From the NCBI GenBank assembly GCA_002427605.1, contig DIRT01000016.1, positions 1 to 27,340 of the forward strand: a stretch of 27,340 nt of DNA. Reading direction: 5' to 3'. Made by a program: the position numbers and the translations under genes. Positions 1-9,700 of this stretch are shown here, piece by piece (position 1 is the first letter of the stretch; each line of letters starts with the position of its first letter). Under the pieces are notes generated by a model. It searched no databases and was not told the DNA's origin. It saw only the letters and a list, made by a program, of their open reading frames with translations. Origin of the DNA: Bacteroidales bacterium UBA5429. GTDB taxonomy: Bacteria; Bacteroidota; Bacteroidia; Bacteroidales; WCHB1-69.

Positions 1-23
1 GGGACATCAAAATAGGAAAGAAT

Positions 24-144
24 GTCCTGCCCCCCAATTTTTTTTAATTCAAAAATAATAAAATAGAAATAAGAAATAGAGACGAAAGTTGGGAGTGAAT
101 TCTAAATTTATTTATTCCGCCTTCCGCCTTCCGATTTCCGCCTT
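24..144 (+). repeat. Dispersed intergenic repeat, copy 1
   Basis: Starts with GTCCTGCCCCCCAATT plus a T-run (24-45), followed by an A-rich stretch with GAAATAAGAAATA, then ATTCTAAATTTA near 100, then heptads CCGCCTT, CCGCCTT, CCGATTT, CCGCCTT at 117-144. The same elements occur in the same order at 14747-14902, and the first part recurs inverted near 27030-27081. The first 22 bases are identical to copy 2; beyond that only the order and the motifs are kept. No coding potential is visible. It could be a small non-autonomous mobile repeat or a decayed insertion-sequence end. Confidence 0.6.
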
Positions 145-149
145 TTTTG

Positions 150-180
150 ATTCGTAATTCGTAATTCGTAATTCGTAATT
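150..180. repeat. Heptanucleotide tandem repeat (ATTCGTA)x4
   Basis: Four perfect copies of the 7-base unit ATTCGTA at 150-177, plus a partial ATT. It directly follows the CCGCCTT heptads of the dispersed repeat and ends just before the -7 box of the M20 gene, so it lies in the 5' regulatory zone. Resembles the short tandemly repeated heptamers known from other bacterial intergenic regions. Confidence 0.8.
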
Positions 181-187
181 TTTTTTG

Positions 188-195
188 TATCTTTG
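188..195 (+). promoter_or_regulatory. Promoter -7 box of the M20 dipeptidase gene
   Basis: TATCTTTG matches the Bacteroidota -7 consensus TAnnTTTG exactly and lies 34 bases before the start codon. No TTG-type -33 element is seen at the usual 19-21 base spacing; that position is occupied by heptanucleotide repeats. Confidence 0.55.
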
Positions 196-229
196 CAGAT
201 AGAATTTTTAATTTTTACTCAATATTATT

Positions 230-1606
230 ATGAAAGATTTAAAAAATTACATTGAAGAAAACAAAGATCGTTTTTTAGAAGAACTTTTTTCCTTGATTAG
301 GATTCCCTCGGTTTCATCAAAAAGTGAACATAAAGAGGATATGGTACGTTGCGCAGAGCGTTGGGCAGAGCTGATTAAAGAGGCTGGTGCCGATTTTACA
401 GAAATTCATCCTACAAAAGGAGCTCCGGTAGTGTATGGTGAAAAGATCATTGATCCTAAATTACCTACCGTATTGGTTTATGGGCACTATGATGTGATGC
501 CTGCTGAACCATTTGAATTGTGGAACACAGAACCATTTGAGCCTGTTATTAAGGATGGAAAAATTTGGGCAAGAGGTGCTGATGATGATAAAGGACAATC
601 TTTTATCCATGCAAAAGCATTTGAATATATGGTAAAAACTGACCAACTTCCTTGTAATGTAAAGTTTATGATTGAAGGGGAAGAGGAGATCGGTAGTGTT
701 AACCTGTACAAATTTTTAGAAGACAATAAAGAAAAACTTAAAGCAGACATTATTTTGGTATCTGATACCAGTATGATTGCTCCCGATATTCCATCTATCG
801 ATATGGGATTGCGCGGTTTAACTTATCTTGATGTGAAAGTGGTGGGTCCTAACCGTGATCTTCACTCCGGTGTATTTGGTGGTGCAGTAGCCAATCCAAT
901 CAATGTATTGTGCGATATGATTGCTCAAATGACTGATGAGGATGGCAGAATCACTATTCCCGGAATGTACGACGATGTGTTGGTGATTTCTGACGAAGAG
1001 CGTGCTATGATGGCAAAAGCACCATTCGATTTGCAAGAGTATAAGGATATGATTGGAATTAAAGAGGTGAAAGGTGAAAAAGGATATACTACTATCGAAA
1101 GAACCACTATTCGTCCCTCTTTTGATGTTTGTGGAATTTGGGGAGGACATATCGGTGAAGGATCCAAAACTGTACTTCCATCAGAAGCGAATGCAAAAAT
1201 TTCAATGCGTATTGTTCCTAACCAACAACATGAGAAGATTTCACAACTCTTTAAAGAGCACTTTGAGTCTATCGCTCCCGATTATGTTACGGTAACTGTC
1301 ACTCCTCATCATGGTGGTCCTGCATACGTAACTCCAATTGATATTCCTGCATACAAAGCTGCAGAAAAGGCTGTTTTGACTACTTATGGTAAAGAGCCGG
1401 TTCCAACCCGTAGTGGTGGTTCTATTCCAATTATTGCCGGTTTTGAGCGTATTTTAGGAACTAAATCGATTCTTCTTGGCTTTGGTTTGGAAGAGGATGG
1501 TATTCACTCTCCTAATGAAAGCTTTCCACTAGAACAGTTTTTCAAAGGAATTGAAACCGTGCCCTATTTCTATAAATATTTTGCAGAAATGCACAAGAAT
1601 GCATAA
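230..1606 (+). CDS. M20-family dipeptidase
   Basis: A cytosolic zinc aminoacyl-peptidase of the M20 clan (PepV/CNDP-like dipeptidases), which splits short peptides. Metal-site motifs are visible: GHYDVMPAE (H86, D88), RGADDDKG around D119, and EGEEEIGS, whose first Glu residues (151-152) include the catalytic base. The region near 200-310 has the size expected of the M20 dimerisation domain. At 458 residues with no signal peptide the length is normal for the family. The start follows a -7 box by 34 bases. The gene is monocistronic: a terminator hairpin begins right after the stop. The family is certain; exact substrate preference (dipeptide, carnosine-like, acylated amino acid) cannot be read from the sequence. 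Peptide breakdown fits with the amino-acid-fermentation gene next to it. Confidence 0.93.
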   Translation: MKDLKNYIEENKDRFLEELFSLIRIPSVSSKSEHKEDMVRCAERWAELIKEAGADFTEIHPTKGAPVVYGEKIIDPKLPTVLVYGHYDVMPAEPFELWNTEPFEPVIKDGKIWARGADDDKGQSFIHAKAFEYMVKTDQLPCNVKFMIEGEEEIGSVNLYKFLEDNKEKLKADIILVSDTSMIAPDIPSIDMGLRGLTYLDVKVVGPNRDLHSGVFGGAVANPINVLCDMIAQMTDEDGRITIPGMYDDVLVISDEERAMMAKAPFDLQEYKDMIGIKEVKGEKGYTTIERTTIRPSFDVCGIWGGHIGEGSKTVLPSEANAKISMRIVPNQQHEKISQLFKEHFESIAPDYVTVTVTPHHGGPAYVTPIDIPAYKAAEKAVLTTYGKEPVPTRSGGSIPIIAGFERILGTKSILLGFGLEEDGIHSPNESFPLEQFFKGIETVPYFYKYFAEMHKNA

Positions 1607-1638
1607 AAAAAAAGCTGCTCAATTGAGCAGCTTTTTTT
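1607..1638. terminator. Bidirectional intrinsic terminator between M20 gene and kdd
   Basis: Near-perfect palindrome: A-run, GCTGCTC, AATT centre, GAGCAGC, T-run. The A and T flanks make it a U-tract terminator in both directions, serving the convergent M20 (+) and kdd (-) genes, which end 47 bases apart. Confidence 0.92.
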
Positions 1639-1653
1639 ATCTTTTATTTTTTA

Positions 1654-2697
1654 TTAAGCATAAAGTTCAGTAAAGATATCTCTTAACTTTTTGCTTTCTC
1701 TGAGTAGCTGTAGTGTAATTTCAGCGTGTCCTTGAGTGTATCCGTTTCCAATGATCATGGTTACGTCACTACCAACACCTTCTGCTCCAAGAGCTGCTTT
1801 TGTAAAGCTGGTTGCCATAGAGAAGAAATAGATAATTCCGTCGTTTTTGGTACAGAGGATTGAAGTCATCTCGGTATCGGGAACGTTTACGTTATTGATA
1901 GTTATGTCAGCCATTTTACCGCCGGTAAGTTCAGATACTTTTTCGTACATGGCAATAGGATCGTTTGCATTACCTGCAAATACAACATCACAGAAGCCAA
2001 GGTCTTGCATACGTTTGGTTGATCTCTCGCTATGAGTCATACCGATAACTTTACCGGTAACCCCAACACGTTTTTTAGCTTCGTAGCAGCAAAGCATACC
2101 TGATTTTCCACCTGCACCAATTACAAAAACTGTGTCGCCAGGTCTGCAAAGTTTTGCAGTTTGTGCAGGAGCACCTGCAACGTCAAGAGCAGAGAGAGCT
2201 AGTTTTTCAGGCATATCTGTAGGAATCTTGGCATAGATACCGCTTTCGAAAAGAATAGCTTTTCCTTTGATGTCCACTTGGTCAACATCTTCGCGGATTT
2301 CAAGAATTTCGTCAATGCGGAGGGGAGTCAAAGAGAGTGATACGAGAGTAGCAATCTTGTCACCTACTTTGAGATCAGTTTTACCCACCAATGCATCACC
2401 GATTTTCTCAACTGTACCAAGAAGCATACCACCTGAACCGGTACGACGATTACGGTGTTTTCCTTGCAGTTCTACAGTGAGAAACATCTCCTTTTTCATC
2501 GCTTCCTTATCGTGGTTGCAGAATTTGGCAATATCGGTAAACGATGCTGAATCAATATTGAGTGTTTGAACATCGATTAAAATCTCGTTGTCATAAATTT
2601 CATCCATGTTGTTGTCAATTTTATTGGCAGGTTGTGGAAGAACCCCAACAGGATCGATTACGCGATGTGTTCCGTATTTATTTCCTTTTTTTTGCAT
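1654..2697 (-). CDS. kdd: L-erythro-3,5-diaminohexanoate dehydrogenase
   Basis: Oxidative deamination of L-erythro-3,5-diaminohexanoate to 5-amino-3-oxohexanoate with NAD(P)+, a middle step of lysine fermentation to acetate and butyrate. The protein is a 347-residue cytosolic enzyme with a typical Kdd N-terminus (GTHRVIDPVGVLPQPA) and a zinc-free alcohol-dehydrogenase-like fold; the nucleotide-binding glycine motif GAGGKSG is at 194-200. The usual partners (kamA, kamD, kamE, kce, kal) are not in this window, so the gene is alone here. It has its own promoter in the 3' end of the upstream peptidase gene and its own terminator. The call rests on whole-protein similarity to Kdd as I know it; an unrelated MDR dehydrogenase is the less likely alternative. 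Confidence 0.88.
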   Translation of the reverse strand: MQKKGNKYGTHRVIDPVGVLPQPANKIDNNMDEIYDNEILIDVQTLNIDSASFTDIAKFCNHDKEAMKKEMFLTVELQGKHRNRRTGSGGMLLGTVEKIGDALVGKTDLKVGDKIATLVSLSLTPLRIDEILEIREDVDQVDIKGKAILFESGIYAKIPTDMPEKLALSALDVAGAPAQTAKLCRPGDTVFVIGAGGKSGMLCCYEAKKRVGVTGKVIGMTHSERSTKRMQDLGFCDVVFAGNANDPIAMYEKVSELTGGKMADITINNVNVPDTEMTSILCTKNDGIIYFFSMATSFTKAALGAEGVGSDVTMIIGNGYTQGHAEITLQLLRESKKLRDIFTELYA

Positions 2698-2777
2698 ATT
2701 GTTTAGAGTTTTTAAAATGGTTAATTATTTGATTAATGATCAGTTGTCTTTTCTTTATTCAGTTTCAAAACAATTGA

Positions 2778-2808
2778 CAAAGATACATAAAAAAACGATT
2801 ACTTCAAA
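2778..2808 (-). promoter_or_regulatory. Promoter of kdd
   Basis: On the minus strand, -33 TTTG (2805-2808) and -7 TATCTTTG (2778-2785) are separated by 19 bases, an ideal Bacteroidota sigma-ABfr promoter. The -33 box lies inside the last codons of the M3 peptidase gene. The -7 box is 80 bases from the kdd start, giving a 5' leader of roughly 70 bases. Confidence 0.72.
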
Positions 2809-4925
2809 CCACTTCTTTTCAGAAGAGCATCAACCTGAGGTTCACGACCTCTGAAATCAATGTAAAGCTCCATGGCTTTCTTAGATCCTCCTCGTGATAA
2901 AATATTGTCTACAAAAGCATTAGCGATTTTTTTATTGTAAATCCCATTTTCTTCAAAGTAAGCGAATGCGTCTGCATCCAGAACTTCTGCCCATTTATAG
3001 CCATAATATCCGGCAGCATACCCACCTGCAAAAATATGACTAAAAGTGGTACTCATACAAGTTCCTTGAACTATTGGGAAAAGTTCTGTTTTAGAGTTGG
3101 ACTCAACTTCCATATCAATAATATCACCAATCTGATTAGGATCTATGGTGTGCCACATCATATCTAAATAACCGAATGAGAGTTGACGGCAGAAAGAGTA
3201 GCCGGACAAATAGTTATTTACTTCTTTAATTTTTTGAACTAAATCTTGAGGAATTACTTTTTTGGTTTCGTAATGGAATGCAAATGTGTTTAAAAATTCA
3301 GAGTCAGTAGCCCAATTTTCAAAAATTTGAGATGGTAGCTCTACAAAGTCTCTGGGAACACTGGTTCCGGAGAGCGATTCATAGGTAACATTGGAGAAAA
3401 GACCATGTAAACCGTGTCCAAACTCATGTAAAAAGGTAGTTACTTCATCAAAAGTTAACAATGAAGGATTATCAGGTGTTGAAGGTGTAAAGTTCATTAC
3501 CAGGGAAACCAAAGGTCGGATGTTGTTTCCTTTTTCATCTATTGATTGTTCTCTGAGTGAGGTCATCCAGGCACCACCTCGTTTAGAAGCTCTGGGATGA
3601 AAATCGAGATAAAGGATACCCAAGAAATCTTTCTCTCTATACACTTCATAGATAGTTACATCAGGATGATATTTTTCAATTTTTTTGTTCTCTTTGTATG
3701 TTAAACCATATAAAGTTTTGGTCAGATTAAAAACTCCATCAATAACATTCTCCAACTTGAAGTAAGGTTTTAACATTTCGTCAGTTAAATTGTATTTTTG
3801 ATTTTTATATTTTTCTGCGTAGTACGAGAAGTCCCATCTTTGTAATTCTCCTTCTAATCCCATTGTTTCTGCAAATTGATTGAGTTCTTCCACCTCTTTT
3901 TGGGCAACAGGAAGAGATGCTTCCAGAAGCTGATCCAATAGGTTATATACATTTTTAGGATTTTCTGCCATTCGGTCTTGCAATACGTAATCAGCATAAG
4001 TCTTAAAGCCCATCAAATTGGCTAATTTTGAACGTAGGGAAACAATTTCACGAATGACATCTCTATTGTCATATTTACCTGAGAGTGCACGAGTGTAGTA
4101 TGATATATAAAATTTTTGTCTTAATTCACGGTCATCGGCATATTTCATGATAGCACTATAGCTTGGAGCTGTGAGATCAAAAATATAACCTGTTTGCCCT
4201 TTTTCCTTAGCTTTGGCTTCAGCAATAGCTAAACTACTTTCAGGCATACCGGATAACTCCTTTTTATCAGTGAAAAGCATCTCAAATTCGTTGGTTGCTT
4301 CTAAAAGATTTTCTCCAAATTGAAGAGTCAGTTTTGAGAGTTGCAAAGAGATTTCATTATAGGTTTCTTTATCTTTTTCTGAAAGTAGAGCTCCACTATT
4401 TACAAAAGCCTTGTATGTTTTTTCAAGCAACATCTTGTCTTCATTTTTTGTCAGTTTGTCTTTTTCTTTGTAAACAGCCTGAACCCTGCTAAAGAGTGCT
4501 GCATTGTGATACAACTCGTTACTATACTCAGTTAGCATAGGACTTAATTCTTGAGCTAAACCTTGCATCTCAGTAGAAGTCATTGTAGATAAAAGGTTGT
4601 AAAAAACACTGGAGACACGGCTAAGAAGTTTTCCGGAGCGATCCAATGCAACAATAGTGTTTTCAAAAGTAGGTTTTGATTTTTGAGCTGCAATCTGGTA
4701 TACTTCTTGACGCGCAGTTGCAATAGCATATTCAAATGCGGGTTTGTAGTGTTCCAGTTTAATTTTGCTAAAAGGAGGTGTTTCATAAGGGGTTTTCCAT
4801 TCAGCAACTAATGGATTGTTTTTAACAAGATCTTTATTAATCGTAGATCCTGCATCATTTTTTTGAGCATTTGTTGTCATTATAATAAGACAAAAAAGGG
4901 TGAATAATAGATTTTTTTTCATCAT
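2799..4925 (-). CDS. dcp: Exported M3-family peptidyl-dipeptidase (Dcp-like)
   Basis: A thermolysin-like zinc metallopeptidase of family M3 that releases dipeptides or cuts oligopeptides. The zinc motif HEFGH is at residues 500-504 and the third ligand is E529 in FVELPSQ; the downstream FSHIFAGGYAAGYYGYKWAEVLDADAF region is the conserved M3 substrate-binding segment (shown here as motif names: SHIF, GYAAGYYGY, DAF). The length of 708 residues is typical of Dcp. An N-terminal signal peptide (MMKKNLLFTLFCLIIMTTNAQ) predicts export to the periplasm, common in Bacteroidota. It starts only 3 bases after ispF, so it is probably co-transcribed with porV-ispF. Dcp versus oligopeptidase A cannot be settled by eye; Dcp is favoured by the overall sequence. 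Confidence 0.9.
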   Translation of the reverse strand: MMKKNLLFTLFCLIIMTTNAQKNDAGSTINKDLVKNNPLVAEWKTPYETPPFSKIKLEHYKPAFEYAIATARQEVYQIAAQKSKPTFENTIVALDRSGKLLSRVSSVFYNLLSTMTSTEMQGLAQELSPMLTEYSNELYHNAALFSRVQAVYKEKDKLTKNEDKMLLEKTYKAFVNSGALLSEKDKETYNEISLQLSKLTLQFGENLLEATNEFEMLFTDKKELSGMPESSLAIAEAKAKEKGQTGYIFDLTAPSYSAIMKYADDRELRQKFYISYYTRALSGKYDNRDVIREIVSLRSKLANLMGFKTYADYVLQDRMAENPKNVYNLLDQLLEASLPVAQKEVEELNQFAETMGLEGELQRWDFSYYAEKYKNQKYNLTDEMLKPYFKLENVIDGVFNLTKTLYGLTYKENKKIEKYHPDVTIYEVYREKDFLGILYLDFHPRASKRGGAWMTSLREQSIDEKGNNIRPLVSLVMNFTPSTPDNPSLLTFDEVTTFLHEFGHGLHGLFSNVTYESLSGTSVPRDFVELPSQIFENWATDSEFLNTFAFHYETKKVIPQDLVQKIKEVNNYLSGYSFCRQLSFGYLDMMWHTIDPNQIGDIIDMEVESNSKTELFPIVQGTCMSTTFSHIFAGGYAAGYYGYKWAEVLDADAFAYFEENGIYNKKIANAFVDNILSRGGSKKAMELYIDFRGREPQVDALLKRSGLK

Positions 4926-4928
4926 AAG

Positions 4929-5426
4929 TTATCGATTTGAAATTAATAATACTACAACGTGAGCCGCTACTGCCAGTCCTTTCCCGATACTGTCCATTTT
5001 TTCATTTGTTTTAGCTTTGATAGAAACTAAATGGGGGGGGATCTGGGCTATTTGGGCTATATTATTCTTAATAAGTTCTTTATAGGGAGCTAATTTAGGT
5101 TCTTCAAGGATAATGGTAGCGTCAATATTGTTAATTTGCCACCCCTCTTGATGGATGAGTTGAACTACTTTTTGAGCTAATTCCTCACTGTTGACTTTAT
5201 GCCACTTCTTTTCACTATCCGGGAAGTGGGTTCCAATATCCTCCAGAGCAGCTGCACCGAGTAACGCGTCACATAATGCATGGATGAGTACATCTCCATC
5301 TGAATGAGCAATACAACTCTTATCAAAGGGAATAGTGATCCCCCCTAATTTAAACGGAAATTGGTTGATTTTTTGATCAACCAATTGATGTAAGTCATAC
5401 CCTAAGCCAACTCTGAAGCTTTTCAT
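4929..5426 (-). CDS. ispF: 2-C-methyl-D-erythritol 2,4-cyclodiphosphate synthase
   Basis: Converts CDP-methylerythritol 2-phosphate to MEcPP with release of CMP, fifth step of the non-mevalonate (MEP) isoprenoid pathway, in the cytosol as a trimer. The 165-residue length is standard. Metal ligands D11, H13 (GYDLH) and H49 (SDGDVLIH) are present, as are the EDIGTHFPDS and KAKTNEKMDSIG signatures. It lies 18 bases after porV and 3 bases before the M3 peptidase gene, inside the porV transcription unit. As I recall, ispF also sits next to porV-porU in Porphyromonas gingivalis, so this is an old linkage with no obvious functional reason. Confidence 0.97.
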   Translation of the reverse strand: MKSFRVGLGYDLHQLVDQKINQFPFKLGGITIPFDKSCIAHSDGDVLIHALCDALLGAAALEDIGTHFPDSEKKWHKVNSEELAQKVVQLIHQEGWQINNIDATIILEEPKLAPYKELIKNNIAQIAQIPPHLVSIKAKTNEKMDSIGKGLAVAAHVVVLLISNR

Positions 5427-5444
5427 CCCATTTCATTTAAACTG

Positions 5445-6698
5445 CTATTGTTTAATTCCCTGTTGTTTGATTTCACTGGCGTAGAAGGAGTCGAAATGGA
5501 AAGCCAGGGTGAAGCGGAGTGTACTCTCAAGAGGGTTTCGTTGTGTGAATGAGAAAAGGTAAGAAACATCCAGGTTAAAGACATTATATTTTAACCCAAT
5601 CCCAATCTCTGCAAATTTTCTGTTACCCTTGTTGATATTTTCAAAAAAAGCACCACCACGAAGCATAAACAGATCATTGTAAGCATACTCAACACCGGCA
5701 GCATAGATAATTTCTCTCATCTCTTCACGCCATCCGCCGGGAGCATCGTAAAAGGAACGTAACATACCCTGGAAAACCCCAATATTTTGTGGATCCATTC
5801 CAATTCCATAATATTGATAAGAACCATCCGGGTTTGTTAAGTATCTTCCTTCCTCATCTACCAATGCAACAGGAGGTGTTGGAACCAATAACTTGCTTGC
5901 TTCCCCGATAATACTGATTTTGTTATATTTGTCAATACCAAAAGTGTAGGATGCACCAACTTTTAAATTGGTTGAAAGGAATGTTCTATTGGTACTTCCA
6001 TCGGTATAGGACATTTTGTTTCCAATATTAGCAATAACTAAACCGGCTCTTACAGTTTGATTTTCAAAATTTGTAGCTTTGAAATCCTGTTCGTAGAACA
6101 GACCCAAGTCAGCTGCTCCTGCTAACCCTGATTTCATATCCAAACCTTGAACCTCTACTCCTGATGCCAGGTTTGAAAAGATAAAACGAGGAGTTAGAGC
6201 CATAGAAAAATGATCAGTGAACTTTCTACTATATGAGAAGTCAAGAGCAAACTCATGAGGGTTTCTTTCACCTCCAATGGGCTCTCCAAAATAGTTGGTA
6301 AATTGAATTGATCCCATGGAAAAATAACGAAGTGAGAATGCAATAGCATCCATATCCGTTAATTTTACAAAAGCTGCCACATAAGCCAGGTCAATATCAT
6401 TAACAATTTCTTTTAGCCATGGGCTGTATGAAAATGAAACTCCAAATAAACTTTTATTAAATACGTATTTTGCTGCATTATGGTGCTGAGAGTTGATGTC
6501 AGCAGAAGAAGCAACACCAAGATCCCCCATTCCGGAACCTCTTGAATCAGGAGAAATAAGCAAAGAGGGGACAGCAGTAGTAATAGGATTGAGATAAGGA
6601 GCAGTAGGATTGTCGAAATCAAAAGAAGATGATTGAGCGAATGTGTATGATAGGGTTACAATTAACAGTAATAGTGTTAAAAAACTTTTTTTATTCAT
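5445..6698 (-). CDS. porV: Type IX secretion system outer-membrane protein PorV (LptO)
   Basis: A FadL-like outer-membrane barrel that carries T9SS cargo from the translocon to the attachment complex (PorU, PorZ, PorQ). Residues 1-21 are a signal peptide ending in FAQ. The mature N-terminus (NPITTAVPSLLISPDSRGSGMGD) has the PorV signature, here noted as SLLISPDSRGSGMGD, followed by alternating beta-strand sequence and a terminal strand ending in aromatic residues (RFTLAFHFD). The 417-residue length fits. It follows porU by 59 bases, and a TAnnTTTG box in that gap suggests its own promoter in addition to read-through. Placement beside porU and ispF supports the call strongly. Confidence 0.95.
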   Translation of the reverse strand: MNKKSFLTLLLLIVTLSYTFAQSSSFDFDNPTAPYLNPITTAVPSLLISPDSRGSGMGDLGVASSADINSQHHNAAKYVFNKSLFGVSFSYSPWLKEIVNDIDLAYVAAFVKLTDMDAIAFSLRYFSMGSIQFTNYFGEPIGGERNPHEFALDFSYSRKFTDHFSMALTPRFIFSNLASGVEVQGLDMKSGLAGAADLGLFYEQDFKATNFENQTVRAGLVIANIGNKMSYTDGSTNRTFLSTNLKVGASYTFGIDKYNKISIIGEASKLLVPTPPVALVDEEGRYLTNPDGSYQYYGIGMDPQNIGVFQGMLRSFYDAPGGWREEMREIIYAAGVEYAYNDLFMLRGGAFFENINKGNRKFAEIGIGLKYNVFNLDVSYLFSFTQRNPLESTLRFTLAFHFDSFYASEIKQQGIKQ

Positions 6699-6739
6699 AT
6701 CATTTTACGGTGTTAGTTATTCAATTCAAAAAGAAACGA

Positions 6740-6747
6740 CAAAGATA
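6740..6747 (-). promoter_or_regulatory. Candidate -7 box of porV
   Basis: TATCTTTG on the minus strand, exact match to TAnnTTTG, 41 bases before the porV start in the porU-porV gap. No -33 TTG at the usual spacing, so activity is uncertain. Confidence 0.45.
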
Positions 6748-6757
6748 CTTATTTATT

Positions 6758-9700
6758 TTATAATATGACTATTTTTTCAAATTTTTCTGCTTTTTCTCCT
6801 TTGCTGTTTTTTACGGACAGTTTATAGATGTATGTTCCCTTTGCTATTTTGTCTCCAAAATCATCAAGTCCGTTCCAATCCAGCTTTTCAGATCTGTTGC
6901 CGGGAAGGTATTGTGTGTCGGAAATAGTTTTGATTAATTTTCCTGAAATAGTAAAGATTTGTATCAGAATTTCAAAAGTTTCTCCGGCCTGGTTGTGTTC
7001 AAAAAAGAAAGAAGTGTGGGTAGTAAACGGATTAGGGTAATTCAATACATGATCCAACTGCAGTTTTTCATCCGAAACAACACTGAAATTGATACTGTTT
7101 TCTGAAACATTGTTAGCGATATCCCAGGCCCGTACTTTAATGGTATGATCTCCTACTGACAATCCTTCAAGGGGATACCTTATAATTCCGGAGTTGGAAC
7201 TATCTTTTTCAGTCTGATAAAAATCATTAAGTACAATTTGTTGATCATTTTGCTGATCGATGATGGCTATTATATCATGTCCAATTCCATTCCCAGTTGT
7301 GTTAATCCCATTCTCATCTTTAAGTTTGACAATCAGTGTTGGGTTAGGATCACTAATTCCTCCACTAACAAACTTTTCGTCGTTAAGAAAGATTTGAATT
7401 TCAGGTCCATTTTCATCAATAATAGGATTGCTGCTAAATCCTCCAATGTAAAATTGGTCAGTATATCCCTTGGCATCACTTTGTGAGGTACGGGCATAGT
7501 AACTAATCTTTCCGGGACCGAATGCGTAATTGATATCTTTTGGGACTACAAAATTAAACTCAAAATATCCATTGATTACAGAAACATTACCTTTAAAAAG
7601 AATGCTATTTTGCAATTCAAATTCAAAGGGAGGATCTTCGGAAGCAGGATCGTTCAATAGCGTTACGGTATTGATTTTTTTATCATAAACAGATGGAAAA
7701 AGCGTTCCGTTAAATTGAGTTAAAGTGCTCCCATCATGATCTGTAATCCTTCCTTTTACAATCACTTTATCCAATGCTTTGATTGTATCCGTTGGTTGAT
7801 GAGTTGCATCGATGATAATGGAGTCAGTTGCAATTTCATATTGAGGCAGAACCAGCTTCATGGTTGGGTCTCCCAGGAGTACATACATGTTCGTCCCATG
7901 TAATGCACCACCAACGCTATTTTTAGCTGCTATATTAAATTCCCCTATCGTAATGGGTTGGTTTGATGAATTGGTTAGTGAGTTATTAAACATTCTGGTA
8001 CAAAAAGTGTAGTTGGCTCCCATATATGCTGCTCGTGTGGTTGTAAGCATGGCAGCTGCTCCGCCCTGGTCATTAATAAATATCAATTCTGAGGGGGAAA
8101 TAGCTTTTTTGTCAATCCAGCCAAAGGAACAAGTCAGATTGATCATCAAAGGTTGGTTGTATTTGTTTTTCCATTTGGTGATATCTGAGAGTTCCAAAAT
8201 TCTTGCTTTGGACCAACCATTTATTCCTCCGTGACCGGCATAAGTAAAGATCAAAGAGCCTCTGTTCATTCTACTGTTGATAGCCTTGGTAGATTCCGGA
8301 TAGCGTTGTCCACCGGCATAAGATACCACTTGAGAAGCGTCATTATAAATTTTATCAATGTTAAAATGAGGATAATTCTGAGCTATTTTTTTTGCACCAT
8401 CATCAGCGGTAATCATATGAAAATGATGGTCTCCATGGTCTCCAACAAAGGTGATCACATTTCTCCAGTCTCCCAGATTAGAGATGAGCGAAGGATTCTC
8501 CTGTGTCAGGTCAGTTGTAGTTGAGTAGTTAATTGATTTATCAACACATATTTTAGTTTGGTGAACTGTTGAGACAGGAAATCTACCAACTCCGATGTCA
8601 AGTAATCCCTCACAATATTCTCCTTCATTCTCATCCAACAGAGCATAATAATCGTCATTGGCAGCCAGTCCTCCGTCATTAAATGAGCCTTCAGACTGGT
8701 AGTTGGGTATAAAAAGCTCTGTTCCATCAATGATGCCACGGTAGTCGTAAGAGGGGCGACCAATCAAAAGTAAGTAGCTGGGATAAGCCTGGTTGGTTTT
8801 GAGATATACAGCTCTCATATAATTCCGAATTGCCGTTGGATCCAGTTTCCCGGAAGAGAATTCATTATAGACCTGTTCAGGAGTAACAATGACGCTGGTT
8901 AATCCATCATTTTCTTGTCTGAATTTTGCTAAACGTTCTGCTTCATTCTTAAAATTAGGATGAGAAATAATAATCAGGTCAACATCGGAACTCCCTATCA
9001 GATTTTGATTGGGAACCCTTCCAATGTTTTTTACTGTATAGTATTGATTACCGTTAAAGGCAATGAAATATTTGAGCTCCTCTGTATTAGAGTTAAATGA
9101 AAATTGGTTATTATTGAGTTCTCCCACTACTTTTTGAGGTTCATAGGGATTGGTAATATCCCAGACTTGAGTTGCGAGATTGCTATTACCTATCTGGAAT
9201 CGGGTAATGTTTCCCTCTCCAATAGTGTTGACATTGCAAAATGGAACTTGCGAGGTGTACATATTTAATACTGCTCCCATTTGAATTTCAATATAATCAA
9301 GATAAGCTGCCGCTGAAGGGTAAGGTTTATTATAAGTGAGATCGATCCTCAATGGAGAGGTGATCTGGTTGATAGAGTAAGTTTGAGAATCATAAAAAGC
9401 ATGAGTATTGGTATTTCGACTCAGAGGCATGGTAGCAAAATGAGCTCCATTTACCGTAATGGTAAAGGAGGAGGCCTGGGTATTGTTTGAAGCAGCTGCG
9501 ATGGTAATTCGAGCCGGTTCTCCGTTGTGTGTCGGAGTCTGGAAAGTATAACGTTTCGTTAATTGTGCATCAAATGGTTCATCAACCCAAAATTTGCCGG
9601 ATTCTGCAAAGTTGATTTTATCTTTTTCATAAAAATCGTAATAGGTGAAGTGATTGGTTGTGATATTGGGAGTTAAACTTGAATAATCTACTGATGTGAT

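Noticed and set aside
117..180. CRISPR-like tandem repeats
   Set aside because: Units are 7 bases and directly adjacent without spacers; no cas genes in the window.
818..1167. Two minus-strand open frames
   Set aside because: Both overlap the well-supported M20 gene and have no coding signature.
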